NCBI GenBank assembly: GCA_024336345.1
Contig: JANFOG010000007.1
Span: 2,294,001 to 2,358,000, forward strand
Direction: 5' to 3'
Length of the DNA stretch: 64,000 nt
From: Mariannaea sp. PMI_226
Taxonomy: Eukaryota; Ascomycota; Sordariomycetes; Hypocreales; Nectriaceae
The first letter of the stretch is position 1; every line of letters begins with the position of its first letter. The notes below the pieces were generated by a model. The model had not been told where the DNA came from. It did not search any database and saw only the letters and a program-made list of their open reading frames with translations. Shown here one piece after another: positions 46,774 through 59,498 of this stretch. The position numbers and the translations under genes were made by a program.

Positions 46774-49077
46774 TCAAGATCCTCTGCGCCCGTGGGTCTC
46801 GAGTGGAAGTGATAAGTTTGCCGTGTAGCCCTCGTCGTAAATAGCTCCTTGAGGTCCTCCAGTGTCACATTTTCGGCAACGATCTTCCTTTTCTTCGACC
46901 ACTAATCGGAAATACTTTGATGAGACGTCTATTTGCCCTCCGTTGTGTTTTCTCTCAAGGCCATGACTTTCAGCCCACATCGGTATAACCAAACGCACCA
47001 GACTGTATATATCATGCATTTCGCAATTATCTCGTTGATTAGGAAACTATACCGAAAGAGTGTCCCGATGTCCCGATGTCCCTTGCCATCCTTTGTTCAA
47101 ACCCCAAGCTAGCCAGTACTATTCGCAGCATAGGTTTCGGCTCAAGCCAAGTTGTAAATAACAGTAGACTTATTGCATCAATATTTGTGTTACAAATCTA
47201 GTCGAATGACACAATGTAGTATCGACAGTGTTCCAAAGCGTTTGGTAATGGTGATTATTACGAAGCCCGTGGCTTCGTAGGTTTACCCTTCCTAATTCAA
47301 GTTTCAGAAAAGTCTGAGATCGTCCTCAATAGCCATCGTATTTGTGTTTACACATGCCGATACCGAGGCAATAGCAAAAAGTAGATGAGTTGGCTTCCGA
47401 AAAAAAAAAGTCTTGATGAGTTCATGGTCTTGCGTTCGATCTTTTTTCATTAGGGATTTCTAGAAGAAATCTGCTGCCTCCTTCTCGCTCATATCGGGAA
47501 GTTCAACAATATTGTCCGCAACATTGGCGGCAACTTCTTGGGATCTGGTTGTGAATAAAATACGCCCATTGTCACTATCCGGAAGAAAGTGAGCGATCCC
47601 GCCCGGCTGTTCTTCTGATCCATACAGAACGTCCATATCGTCGGCGTTATCAATAATGAGGAACCAATTTCCGGCCTTGTCCGAGCTAAGAAAGTCTCTG
47701 ACTGTTGTTTTGGGGTCTTGATCGCGAGGACATTCGATAGCAAATTCGTTAACAATTGCAGCACAAGCCCGGCCGAAACTCGCCAAGCTTAGTGCAGGAA
47801 TCCAGAGGACTGAGTAATTTTTTTGTTCGAGAGCGTTGCTGCTTACCAGGTGGGCAATTCGACAGGCGATCTGAGTTTTACCCATTCCGCCCATTCCGCC
47901 CAGTCCGACGAGGGCGACCCGTTGATGATCCGGGTTGGCAAAGAGGAGCTGCTTAAGATTATTGATTACGTCCTCGCGTTCTGTCAAGGCTCTGTTTCCC
48001 CCAAACGTAAGATAGTGCTTAATTCTAGCCTTGGGTGGGTGGAGAGCGAGCTGGTGATCGAACCTATTGCATTAGTTAGCTACATATACTATCAATAATC
48101 TGTCCTTCGCAAGCTTACGCCTGTTCTGCCTCAATGGGCATGTAAAAGAACAACTGTCTGGCATATGCGGCGGCCGCTGCCGCTGCGAAGGCATTCCAGT
48201 CGTCATTCTTATGAGAGTCGCAATAATTAGAAATGCCACGAACAACCAAGCAAGGGAAATCAGCAAGCGCCCCGGCGGCCTCCATCTCAAAGCATAAGAG
48301 CCCATATTTCTGCGCCAGGCAATCTCTCTGCTTAGCATTCTTCAACATCAGCTCCCCAGAGGCTATGGTGCCTCGATGCACAATGACGAAAGATTCTTCG
48401 CTCTCGTCCATGATTTGTTCGATAGACTTCTCTGGGTCACATCCTCCTTTCTCGCAAGAAACCCCTATCTGTCGGTGCAGATAGTCTGGTTGGTAGAGAT
48501 GATCGGTCGCGTAGCCCGGGAACTTGAACTGTCGCAGCCCCCGGCGTTCCGTTTGAATTCTTTGAATGTCCTTCCAGACAGGGTCCTGGTTCATCCTTGC
48601 TCGTTGCACAGCCAAGGCTCGCGCAGCATTGAGAAGTGCTGTTGGAGGGCGCATGAGACAGCCAGTGCGCTCAAAATGACCCTCCCTCGCCTTGCCGTGA
48701 TCGTATTGTATTACTCCAGAGTGTTCGCCAGTGGGTTCACTAACTACGACATGTCCCAATCGAATCAATCCATTGTCAGTTTCTACCGGCACACCTCCCC
48801 CAATTCCAACCAGCAAACCATATCTGAGGTTCGGAAATGTCATCCTCATCTGAGTCACGACGGTAGCTGCTGGGCAATTACCGGTCTGGTGCAGGCCGAC
48901 AATGACAACGTTATGGCCATTAATACTACCGAGCTTGTAGACGTTGTTGTCAGCGTCAGATTGCCCAAGCGGTTCGTGCTCTTCATCAAGCATCTCCACC
49001 GCCGCGAGTTGTTCCACTTCCAATGGGCAGATCCATCCCACACGATAGCTTTCGAGGTTAAGCTTGTTCGGAGACAT
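46774..49077 (-). pseudogene. Decaying PNP_UDP-NB-ARC receptor (NLR)
   Basis: Exons 49077-48119 and 48063-47460 (55 bp intron, GTAAGC...AATAG, TAACTAAT branch) still give an open 520-codon frame. It has a PNP_UDP domain (residues about 10-310: VGIGGGVP, LLCFEMEAAGA, YCDSHKN) and the first part of an NB-ARC (P-loop GGMGGMGKTQ, LIIDNADDMD, ILFTTRS). A TAG at 47460 stops it just after SEKEAADFF. Homologous sequence goes on past the stop in changing frames: KSLMKKDRTQDHE, then after a ten-A run LTHLLFAIASVSACVNTNT (NB-ARC GLPL-region like). Next comes EQRMARDIGTSGHSF, and last MHDIYSLVRLVIPMW near 46,960-47,019, the usual entry to the TPR arm. So the C-terminal half is dead. A truncated PNP-NB protein could still be made. 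Confidence 0.82.
47259..47279. repeat. Short perfect hairpin
   Basis: TACGAAGCC and GGCTTCGTA form a 9-bp stem with a CGT loop inside the decayed tail of the NLR pseudogene. No function is implied. Confidence 0.5.
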
Positions 49078-50936
49078 TCTTGGTATCGACTAGGTTGCGA
49101 GGGTTGGGAACATTTATGAACATTCACGAAAGATGGGGAGAGAAACGGTAAGAGGAGAGGAAAAGAAGGGGAACAGTTGAAGCTGTTGGCTGCCTCATGC
49201 GGCTGAAATCTGCCCCGCCAATGGCGGCCAAGCAGGACCCTGGCATCGACCAACCCACGGAACAGGGTATCACCACTGACACAACAAGAGATAAATAAAC
49301 AACGCATTATTGCTGAGAAGGCAGCTAGCCATTTTGTTGGCAGCGTGAAGCCTACCTGGGGATACGAATCCCGACAGAAGGCCCCAAATTTTTATCGCAA
49401 TTCTTAGCAACCAACGTAACTATTAAGCCAGTATGAAAGGCTTTCACAGTGTGGCCTACTGCGCAGAGTGGCACCAGGGAACAAATCCCCTCTTTACTAT
49501 TTTGTAGCAGAATGGAATGGAACCTTTACTAATAGGACACAATATGGAACCCCAGCAATGCACCAACGGAGCCACTAACAACACACCGATTGTAGAAGGT
49601 AGTAGATCCAGCGAGGGAACTTAAATACTTCCTTTTACAGACTATGCTTCCCCAGAGGACCTGTGCCAATCGGAATGGAACTAACTAGGAAACCATCGTG
49701 CGCCGGGGGACCTTACACGCACAACCTCATCCATTGCGGATTCCACTGGGCGAGGTTACCCCCTGTTGCTCCAAAGAAGCTCATCCACTAGCAGCCGTCG
49801 AATCACGCACCAGCCGCATCCAGGCATTCCAGATAGCTGTAAAAGCAGGTTCGCTGGCATCGCTGTCCGTTATAAACCTCCCGCCGGCGAGACCGCAGCC
49901 TACAAGCGTAGATAAGTGGTTACAGCGATCTCTATGAAGATCGGGTACAGAGGCTGGGGGGTGAGGGCTTGTCTGCCGCCCCTCACATACCCTCCAAAGG
50001 CCATGTCGTTGGGCACCACCAGGACCGGCTGATGCACCGCTTTTTTTTTTTTGCCAAATTCCATCTATATGGGGAAACAAGAAGAGAAAAAAATGACTCA
50101 CGGCGATACATACGTGAAATCAATTGGTTCGCAGGCTCTCAACTTGGGCACATGCACATACTTTGTAGATCTAGCTGAGTTTTCGGTACTCCGTTGCAGG
50201 ACTGGGTTGGATTATAGTGAATTTGACCCACTGGCATATGATGAATCCATCCACTGGGCTGACACCCGACCTGACTCTAAAAATGAGCCAGGCAACACCG
50301 AGGACAATCAATGACTATCTATACTAGCGGTATTCCTCTACGATGTGTTGTACAGGCATTTAGTCCAACTTTCCATGTATCAAGAAAGGTGGCTTGTTGT
50401 GATATTCTACACCAAGTTCGTGATAAATATAATAAGATAATATACAAATCCAATGATGTGGCAAATCAACTTGGGCTGACTCCTGCCCTGGCCATGCTGC
50501 TATGAGCTTCCTGGAGCCTAAGCACTTTGCTTCCTCTAAGAGTGCCGATCAATTCAAATAAAACATCAATCTAAGACGGTATCGCTGGGGTTATTCTACG
50601 TTGGAACTTTCATCGCGACGACCAAACAATGGTGTTTTAGACACAGCTACGATAGCTGGATTGCCCGCTTCCACACGGAACTAGCACTTCTCAGACGCCA
50701 GGTATCACGGAGTTAATACATACCATTCATTGATAAATAGGAATCATTATCTGCGTATGATTGTTGGAAGGGTTTGCTTTCCCACGAGTTAACGAGACGT
50801 CAGTGCTACCTTCCTGTACCAAGCGCCTGCACATACAGGCTGTAGCCGCGTATATCGCCAAAGAAAATGTCCATCCACAATTCCTAAGCTTCGGGCTTCC
50901 TCCCGTACACTGAACGGCTACTATGGTATTAGCATA
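49078..50936. other. Intergenic region
   Basis: 1.9 kb between the decaying NLR and methyltransferase 2. Only short frames without features. Nothing supportable. Confidence 0.45.
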
Positions 50937-52139
50937 TTAAGAATGAGAAAGAAAAATTGGGGTAGTGGGAGAATACATTAACCAGTAGGCATGGATTTTC
51001 GGATTGTTCAGATCCTTTCTGACGTCAACTAGAAAGAGGCTAACCTCCTCAGGAGTCCAGCCAAGGCACCTAGTAAACAAAGCCATCGAAAGGCCCTCAA
51101 GAAGGTTGTCTGTGTTCACGTTGCTCCACTCTCCAAGCTCCTTATATCTCTTCTCCTTGGGCCAACAATTTGTCGGCCATTTGAATGGCGTCTCCTCGAT
51201 GTCAACGAATCCAACGTCGGCCATAAGGTGGCTGAGCCGATTCGTGTCTATGAAAGGAGTTCCGTGCACTTGAGCGGCTTCGGCCAGGAAATCACACCAT
51301 TTCCTCAGAGCATGATCATTGGTAAGAGTGTTGTCATCTGATTTCAGAAATATATCGACGTCCTGGAGCTCAGCATAGCCACCCGGTGCAAGATTTCTGC
51401 TCAAATTAGGGGGTTGCCAACTAATTCGCCAAAGTGTAAAAAGTGACTCACTCAAAAATCTTACGTAAATATTCTGACCAGTTCTTAATTGAGACATTCA
51501 TCATTCTGCTGTGGATGTAATCAAAAGGTTGAGAGTAAGTCCACTCCTCGTCGACGTCGTCGATCTCGAATCTTACGTTCGGGGGCACGCTGCTCGAGTT
51601 TTGAGTCATCATCCGTCTTTCATGCGGGAATACATCTCATACAATGCCGGTTGGGTAGGAGACAGATCGACACCGATCACCTACGCAAATTATTTAGCCT
51701 TTTGGCCACTCTTTGCTTTAAGATATTCCCTCTCACCTCAGTCTCAGGATGTTCGTCGGCAAAGTCGATCGCCCAGATGCCGGTACCGGTACCCAGGTCG
51801 AGAACCCGGCCAGTCTTGAATTCAGAAAGGTTCGGCGGGGAAAGACCAAGCTTGTTGTCGAAAGTGAGGAGGAATAAATTGTGCTGCAAGTCTGAAAAGA
51901 TCAAGTGTCAGAATCTTGGACGATGAAGGAGGTGTTCTGTCTTACCTAATCTGTTGTTCTCTGTTTCGTCATTGGGCATATAGTATCCTATATCAAGCAA
52001 GAAAGGGCTGTGAGTTCCGGAATGATCATAGCAGACAAAGCGCATGCAACCTACTTCCATCCTTGTATGCGTGGTATGTTCTCCCGTTTTCGAGTCGATA
52101 ATTGAGAATGGAACTGTTCACGCTAGCAGTTGATGACAT
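50937..52139 (-). CDS. LaeA-like SAM-dependent methyltransferase 2
   Basis: Six exons by hand: 52139-52055, 51987-51946, 51891-51737, 51680-51643, 51589-51452, 51396-50937. Introns are 67, 54, 56, 53 and 55 bp, with GT-AG ends and, in several, clear branch sites. They join in frame to 305 aa. The N-terminus holds the family signature SSILNYRLENGRTYHAYKDG then YYMPNDETENNR. The SAM site is VLDLGTGTGIWAIDFADEHP with VIGVDLSPTQPAFVPPN and IDDVDEEWTY, followed by YIHSRMM and LAPGGYAELQDVDIF. Predicted soluble methyltransferase; the substrate is unknown. The gene is divergent from the NACHT-WD40 receptor 2.3 kb to its right and lies next to a decaying PNP receptor. Without splicing it would look broken. 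Confidence 0.9.
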
Positions 52140-54429
52140 ATTGTCCTATGTCATGAGGCGTATTAGCGATTTTATTTTTCCCACAGCACACCAAGGTAGG
52201 GACGAAGCCATCTATACATACATCTCCAACTGCTGAGTCTCGATCATCGTCAACCTCCGTTCAATGTTAGCTCATGTTCGTGTTGTACAGAGTCGTTAAA
52301 AACAGTTTGTACATCAATGTGTATGACAGGGTCTGCGCCGGGTGTGTCCATTTCGTTAGGCATAAAAAGAGCTTCTGGTGCGCGATGAGGCCTTTTGTCG
52401 CAAAGTAGGTGGTAAGGGTGGAGAGATTCGCACTGGGTTTTTGTCCCCTCAAAGATGTTGCGGCGGTCAGATATAATACTACCAGGCATCCTTGTCTGTC
52501 ACTCGAGTCAGGCATTAATGCCTCGTTCAGGTGTGGCGTTGTCTCTTCTCTCATCAGGAGGATTTGCTTCAACCAACAGTCACCCAATCCTAACCAATCA
52601 AGCCCTCTGTTTCTATGGAGACTTGACCAACAGACAACCACAAGTACCGACATGGGAGTAGGTAGGTCGTGAGATGTAATTTGGAATATTTTGCGGTGTT
52701 AAATTCCAATCTTTAAAGAAATGCTGCATGCTCATCTATCTGTCACTCTCTACTGCTCACTAGCGTCTCAAACCTTCCAAAGAAGTTGACAAAAACGTGG
52801 AATCTTGCCCGGGAAATGCCCGTAACCCTGACCGTCGTGCCAGATGTTAAGTAAGGGGCGTATAGAGCACGCACCAATATCGATGGAAACGACTGCCGAT
52901 GAAATCGAGTAAAATAGAAAGAGCCCCAGCCAGCGCCACACACACGCAATGGAGAGTTGGGAAGCAAGCCGACGTTGGATGAGAGTTGATCATAACTTAT
53001 TCAAGTTTAGGCCCAACGGTGGCAGCTAGAGCTAGCCTAACATGGTGGGCTCCTTGAGATTCATCCATGGACGTCAACCAGCTGTCAGCCGAACCCGTGG
53101 GACACCCCTGGACCTACCCTGTAGCATGCAGCGACACGCCAATGTGGGAGGCCAACATTTATCACCAAAGTGGGAAAATAATAAAAAGAAAGGGGTTTGC
53201 TGAGGCTTTGATAGCCTATTATGGCGAGATTCTTGCAGGGTGTTGTACATATTGTCTATTTGTAGCTGAATTGCCGTTATGTAAAGATTCTCGCATATTT
53301 TTCGAGCAACGCATCAGATTGCAGGTCAAGAGAACGTTGCTCTCAAATACGGAATTGTTGCCACATTGACCGTGACCAACACGCAAGTAATATCCCCAGA
53401 TTTCTGCTATCATGATGGTGACTCAGCTCATGCTTAGGAATTAAGTGATATTTAGACTGTCCAAGATGAGACGAGATGGTTTGAGCTAAGATGGATGAAA
53501 AACAGCAAGATGCCAACATAATCATCCTCAGCCGCTCGCATAATAAAACGGAGACAAGAGTGCACCACCTTTGGCTTTGTTCGCTTTGGATTTCATGACT
53601 TCTCGCATCTACAAAAATGCGCATGATGACTGCCTCACAACCGCCTACTGAACGCGCTCATTTCCGCGATGCAATAAATCACTTGCGATTTGCCCCGCGA
53701 AGGCCGATGCTGACACCTTGCGCTTGGACCACACAAACACGAATATTACTGGTTCGCATTGGAGATCACGTCGTTATGCCGGCTATCCTCTTAAGCATAA
53801 GTACAGAGTACCAATAGTGCAAGTACTGCGATTGCTCGCTTGCGATCGAGCTATACTAGCCTTCGGTTTGCTAGGTCCTCATCGGCATCTGTCGAAGATT
53901 GCCCCGCATGGGCAAAATACTAGACTAGGTAGATGCCATCCTGGGTGATGGAGTGGAGGGACGTATCGTGGGTTGAATACTATTGAGATTCCGATCCCAT
54001 TGATAAATATAAGCTGCTGTAGTGCTTTCTTGTAGCTTGAATCAAGCTTTTTTTCGATGCCTCCGAAGTTGACTTCATCCTATATCGCCCTCGCAAGACC
54101 GAGATGCAAACGCTTCAAGAAGAGGATTTAGACCAGGGCTCGAGCAAAAAGTCGGTGCAAGTGCTATTCGGTGATATGTGGCATGTAGCCAAGGAAGCGC
54201 GCATTCGGCGGCTTTTGCGTCGTTTAGTTGGATCAGACCCATGTCAGCAGCTCTCCATTTTCAGGTGCCGAGGCAACCCTGCACGTCACCTCAACAAAAC
54301 CATGCCGTCTCGCCTCGTCAGTGGAAGGTAATTCCTTTTTGTCGTCCCCAATTTTCGAACCGAGCCCCACCACGTCGCTGATGCTATAGTCAATAACCCG
54401 CAACGAGGCCTGGTGTCTTCTTTGTAAAG
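52140..54429. other. Divergent intergenic region between methyltransferase 2 and NACHT-WD40 NLR
   Basis: 2.3 kb, presumably with both promoters. Short frames only; none has a family signature or splice support. Confidence 0.5.
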
Positions 54430-57400
54430 ATGGGACGCCGGTGGCTTGACAAAGTCAAAGACAAGGCCAAAAGGCTACGTCAAGCTGATTCCCAAGAACC
54501 CGCCTCTGCTCCTATACAACAAACGCCCTCATCTGATTCGACTCTGGCTGCATCCGATCCAGCAATTCAGCCGAAATCCCAGCCAATTCCTTCCCCACCC
54601 ACGCCGAAAGAGGTTGAACCCTCGTTTCTGCCGAGTCTACAAGAGCGACTTTGGAATCAAGCCTATGACGACCTTAAAGAGAGCGAGACCAAGTTAATCA
54701 AAGCGTACGAGACGATCCTATCAGCCGAACTCGATCGAAACGGCTCGAACCCTGCTGCCTCCGAATCCACAGAATATGAGATAGGAAGTACCCGGGAGAC
54801 AAGATGCCGTCAAATGCAGCAATTGGTCCAGGGAGGGTTGGAGCGAACGCAGAAGCAAGCTTCCATCAAACAAAGCTTCGACGACGGCTTGCAAGCCATA
54901 CAAGCTGTGCGGGGTATAGTGGACAAGGCGGTACAGGCCTCCCCTGAAGCTGCCGTCGCTTGGGTCGGTGTTTGTTTTGGACTGGAGGTATGTGATTCGC
55001 TTCCCGAGTGAAGAGAAAAATGATGAACGATCCTCCTGCTCACAGTTGATAGCTCATTTCGAATCCGGTCACTGAGGCACGTGAGAATCGAAAAGGCATC
55101 ATTTACGTGTTGTCCAGGATGGATTGGTATTGGAACTTGGTATCCCTTCTTCTTGACGAGAGCAGGGCCGAGCAATCCTCCGCGGGACTGCGAGTACAAC
55201 TGGAGAAGCACATCGTGCAACTATACCAGAAGATTCTCGCGTACCAGGTGAAGAGCGTATGCCTTTACCACCGGAAATGGGCTGCTGTCATTGGACGAGA
55301 CATGTTCAAAATCGATGACTGGGCTGGTCAGCTCAATGACATAATGGAAGCCGAAGCCTCTGTGCAGAGGGACATGGAACAATACAACACTGAAGAAAGC
55401 AAGATTCAACTTCGAAAGCTCACAGACACTGCATGCGCTTTAGAAATGAACCTCAAAGACATTCATTCAGCCATCCAGGACCAGACACGGCAGCAGAGGG
55501 AGTGGCATCAAGACGACAAGGACAAGCAATGCCTGAAAGACCTGCGCGAGACTGACCCACGCGATGACAAGACGCGCATCCAAGATACAAAGGGAGGTCT
55601 GCTTAGGGATTCATACCGCTGGATCCTCCATCACGACGACTTCCAGCGATGGCGCAACGATCCTCAAAGCCAATTGCTCTGGATCACAGGCGACCCTGGC
55701 AAGGGCAAAACGATGCTGCTGTGTGGCGTCCTGGACGAGCTAGAAAAGGAGCATGGCACTTCGCTGTCCTATTTCTTGTGCCAGGCCACCGAAGCACGTC
55801 TAAGTAATGCGACGGCTGTCCTTCGTGGTCTGATATATCTTCTGGTCGAAAAACAGCCCTCGCTCATCTCGTATGTTCGCGAGAAGTACGACCATGCGGG
55901 CAAGCAAGCCTTTGAGGATGGAAATGCCTGGGAAGTCTTGTCCAAGATACTTACAGCTATGCTTGATGACCCAAGACTCCATGGGGCGATTCTAGTTGTC
56001 GATGGCATAGATGAATGCAGAACGAATCGAAACCAGCTTCTCGACTTTATCACTAGGACTTCTCGCGTCAAGTGGATCGTCTCCAGTCGAAACTGGCCGG
56101 ACATTGAGGAGAGGCTACACAGCGTGAAGCAGAAAACCAGGCTCCATCTCGAACAGAACAAGGAATCAGTATCTGCTGCCGTCCGCATATACATCCAGCA
56201 CAAGCTTGCTGCGTTGGTGGAGCAAAAGAAGTATGACGACGAAACGCGGGATATTGTCGAACGACACTTGGTCTCTAGTGCCAATGACACGTTTCTCTGG
56301 GTGGCCTTGGTCTGCCAAGAGCTTCAGACGACCGATGTTTGGGACGTACCAGACGTCATCGACAAGATGCCTGCTGGCTTGGAAGCTCTGTATGATCGAA
56401 TGCTGCGGCATATCCAAAGCCTGGAGCGTCGAAATCCCGAAATGTGTCGACAAGTTTTATCGACTGTTGCCGTGGCCTTTCGTCCACTTCGCCTAGAGGA
56501 ATTAGGCCGGCTCTCAGGTTTACCAGCTAGTATTCAGAGGTCTAGTGATCACATCTCAAAGATTATCAGCATGTGCGGCTCCTTCCTGACGATCAAAGAC
56601 AAAGTTGTCTATATCATTCATCAGACTGCTAGGGACTTTTTATTCTTGAGCCCCTTCATCTTTTCTTCCGACGTTGCGTCTGGCATTGCGAACCAGCACA
56701 ATGCCCTTATCTCAAGGTCGCTAGGGGCTATGTCAGAAATTCTTCGATGCGATATATATCGTATCAATGCTCCGGGGTGTTCCATCGAACAAGTTTTGCC
56801 ACCTGACCCTGATCCATTGGCTCCCATCCGTTACTCTTGCGTCCATTGGGTTGATCATCTCGACAACTTGAATAACACACAGAACATAACCGACAAGAAG
56901 GATCTACAAGACGGCGGTATTGTCCACGAATTCATCCGAAACAAATACTTGTATTGGTTGGAATCGCTTAGTTTATTACGCAGCATGTCAGACGGTGTCA
57001 TGGCTGTGCAAAAGCTCGGGGCTTTAGTAGTGAGTTGTGATAACCATGCACTCGGCGGAAGTGGTACAGGAGAACAGGAAAACGTGAAAACGCGACAACT
57101 GGTAGAGCTACTGCGAGATGCGCGCCGCTTTATTCTTTCCAACAAATCAGCGATAGAGATTGCTCCGTTGCAGGTCTATGCATCAGCTCTGGTGTTCAGT
57201 CCCGAGCAAAGCCTCATTAGACAGCGTTTCATGAAGGAGGAGCCGAGTTGGATGATGCTGAAACCAAAGATGGAAATGAATTGGAATGCTTGCTTACAGA
57301 CCCTTGAGGGCCATGACCACTCAGTGATGTCAGTTACGGTGTCTCCAGATGGCCAGCGGATCGCATCTGGCTCGGGCGATCGCACGGTCAGGGTCTGGGA

Positions 57401-59498
57401 TGCTGCAACAGGTGAATCCCAGCAGACCCTTGAGGGTCACAGTAGCTGGGTAACGTCAGTTGCCTTCTCGCCGGATGGGCTGTGGATCGCATCAGGATCT
57501 GGTGATCGCACAATTAGGATCTGGGATTCAGCAACAGGCCAATGTCAACAAACCCTTGAAGGCCACAGTGGCTCAATAATGTCAATTGCATTCTCAGCAG
57601 ATAGCCAGCAGATTATTTCGGGATCGGATGACGGTATGATCAAGATCTGGAATGCGACAATGGGTGTACAAGAACAGACCCTTGAGGGACATAGTCACTG
57701 GGTAACTTCAGTTGCATTTTCACCAGATGGCCGGCGACTCGCATCTGGATCGGGAGATCGGACGGTCAAGATCTGGGATGCAATAACGGGAAAGCACCAG
57801 CAGACACTCCAAGGCCACAGCCGCTGGGTGAGATCAATTGCGTTCTCAGCAAATAACAACCAGCAGATTGTATCTGGGTCAGACGACAATACGGTCAAGA
57901 TTTGGAATATCATCACGGGTGAATGCCAGCAGACCCTTCAGGGCCATCGTCGATCGGTAACAACAGTAGCATACTCAGCAGATGGCCAACAAATTGCGTC
58001 GGGATCAGGCGATCGCACGGTCAAGATTTGGAATGCAGGAACAGGTGAATGTCAGCAAACTCTTGATGGTCATAGCGATTGGGTAACATCGGTTATGTTC
58101 TCAGTAGTTGGCAGTCAGCGAATTATCTCAGGGTCGGATGACAATACGGTCAAGATCTGGGATACGGACAAGGGTGTACATCGCCAGACCATTGAGAGTC
58201 ATGGCCACTGGGTAACATCAATCACCTCCTCAGCAGATGGCCGATGGATCGCATCGGGGTCACACGACGGCACAGTCAAGATCTGGGATACAGCAACGGG
58301 CGAATGCCAGCAGACCCTTGAGGGCAATGGCTATTGGGTAGCATCAGTTACGTTATCGCCAGATGCCCACCAGAGTAAATTGAGGTCACATGGCATGGAC
58401 AAGATCTGGGATGCTATAACGAATGAGCATCAGCAGAACATTAAAAGCCAGAGCCGCCCAGTGATGTTGTTTGCAGTCTCTGCAGATGGCCAGCGGATTG
58501 CATCAGGTTCAGACAATCATGTAGTCAAGATCTGGGATGTTGAGACTGGTGATTGTCAACAGACCCTTGAGGATAATAGTCGCTCAATAACGTCAATAAT
58601 GTTCTCAGCAGACGGGCAGCGGATCGTATTAGGTTCCGACGATAATACGATCAGAATCTGGGATACAAGAACTGGTGAATGCCAGCAGACCCTTAAGGGG
58701 CATGGCCACTGGGTGAGAGCAATTGCCTTCTCAGAAGACGGGCAGCGGATTGCATTAGGATCGCAGAATGGCATAGTCAAAGTCTGGGATGTGTTAGGTG
58801 AATGCAAACAAAACCTTGAGGGCGATGGTACCTGGGTGATGGCTGTTGCGTTCTCCTCAGACGGTCGATGGATCGCGTCAGGATCCGATGCTGGCACAGT
58901 CAAGATCTGGGATGCTATGACAGGCGAATGCCAGCAGACCATCGACGGGCATGGCCGCTGGATAACATCAATCACATTCGCGGCAGACGGCCAGCGGATT
59001 GCATGGGGGTCGGACGCTGGTGTTATTAGAGTCTGGGATGTGGCAACAAGTGATTACCGTGTCCTTGATGGTCATGACAGCTGGGTGACATCAGTTGCGT
59101 TCACGGTAGATGGCCAGCAGATCGCATCAGCGTCTGAAGATTCCACTCTCAAGATCTGGGATGCGGTATCAGGAGGATGCCAGCAGACCCTTGAGGTTGG
59201 CAGAGTATTGGCCCACGTTTCATTCGATCCCACGAGCAGCAGTTCTCTCTTCACGGATATTGGACTTCTGAAGCTGGATACGTCGTCCGCCACCAACAAG
59301 CAGTCGCCTGAAGCTGCATCAGGAAGTCTCATCCACTCTGGGTGCGGCATCAGCGATGACGGCATGTGGATCATCAAGGATGGCAGCAACATGCTCTGGC
59401 TACCTCCGGAGTACCGAGCAGCGGTATCAGTTGTAATGGAATCAACGGTTGCCATAGGCTGCCGCTCCGGTCGTGTGCTCGTAATGAGGTTATCTTAG
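54430..59498 (+). CDS. NACHT-WD40 (NWD-type) NLR receptor
   Basis: Fungal NOD-like receptor of the NWD type. The family is implicated in non-self recognition and heterokaryon incompatibility. Exons 54430-54987 and 55053-59498 join over a 65 bp intron (GTATGT...GATAG) to 1667 aa. The join gives the family string FGLELISNPVTEAR. After a Pro/Ser-rich start, residues about 70-330 match the NACHT-associated N-terminal helical domain (LQERLWNQAYDDLK, WYWNLVSLLLDE). The NACHT P-loop GDPGKGKT is at 399-406 and Walker B LVVDGIDEC near 500. Residues about 932-1563 hold 15 WD40 repeats of about 42 residues, followed by a 100-residue tail. No PNP, HET or other clear effector domain is seen at the N-terminus. 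The frame is fully open. It is divergent from methyltransferase 2. Confidence 0.95.
57289..59184 (+). repeat. WD40 repeat array, 15 units of about 126 bp
   Basis: Period about 42 codons. Each unit runs QQTLEGH, SVAFSxDGQRIASGS, TVKIWD and TGEC. Units 1-8 are well conserved in sequence. Units 9-14 are more diverged, with the GH of several units lost (GNG, SQS, DNS, GDG). So the array mixes recent and old copies. Unit borders alternate with Trp-rich surface positions. Confidence 0.93.

Noticed and set aside
51397..52054. Broken methyltransferase near 51.5 kb
   Set aside because: Five short introns restore a complete family sequence.
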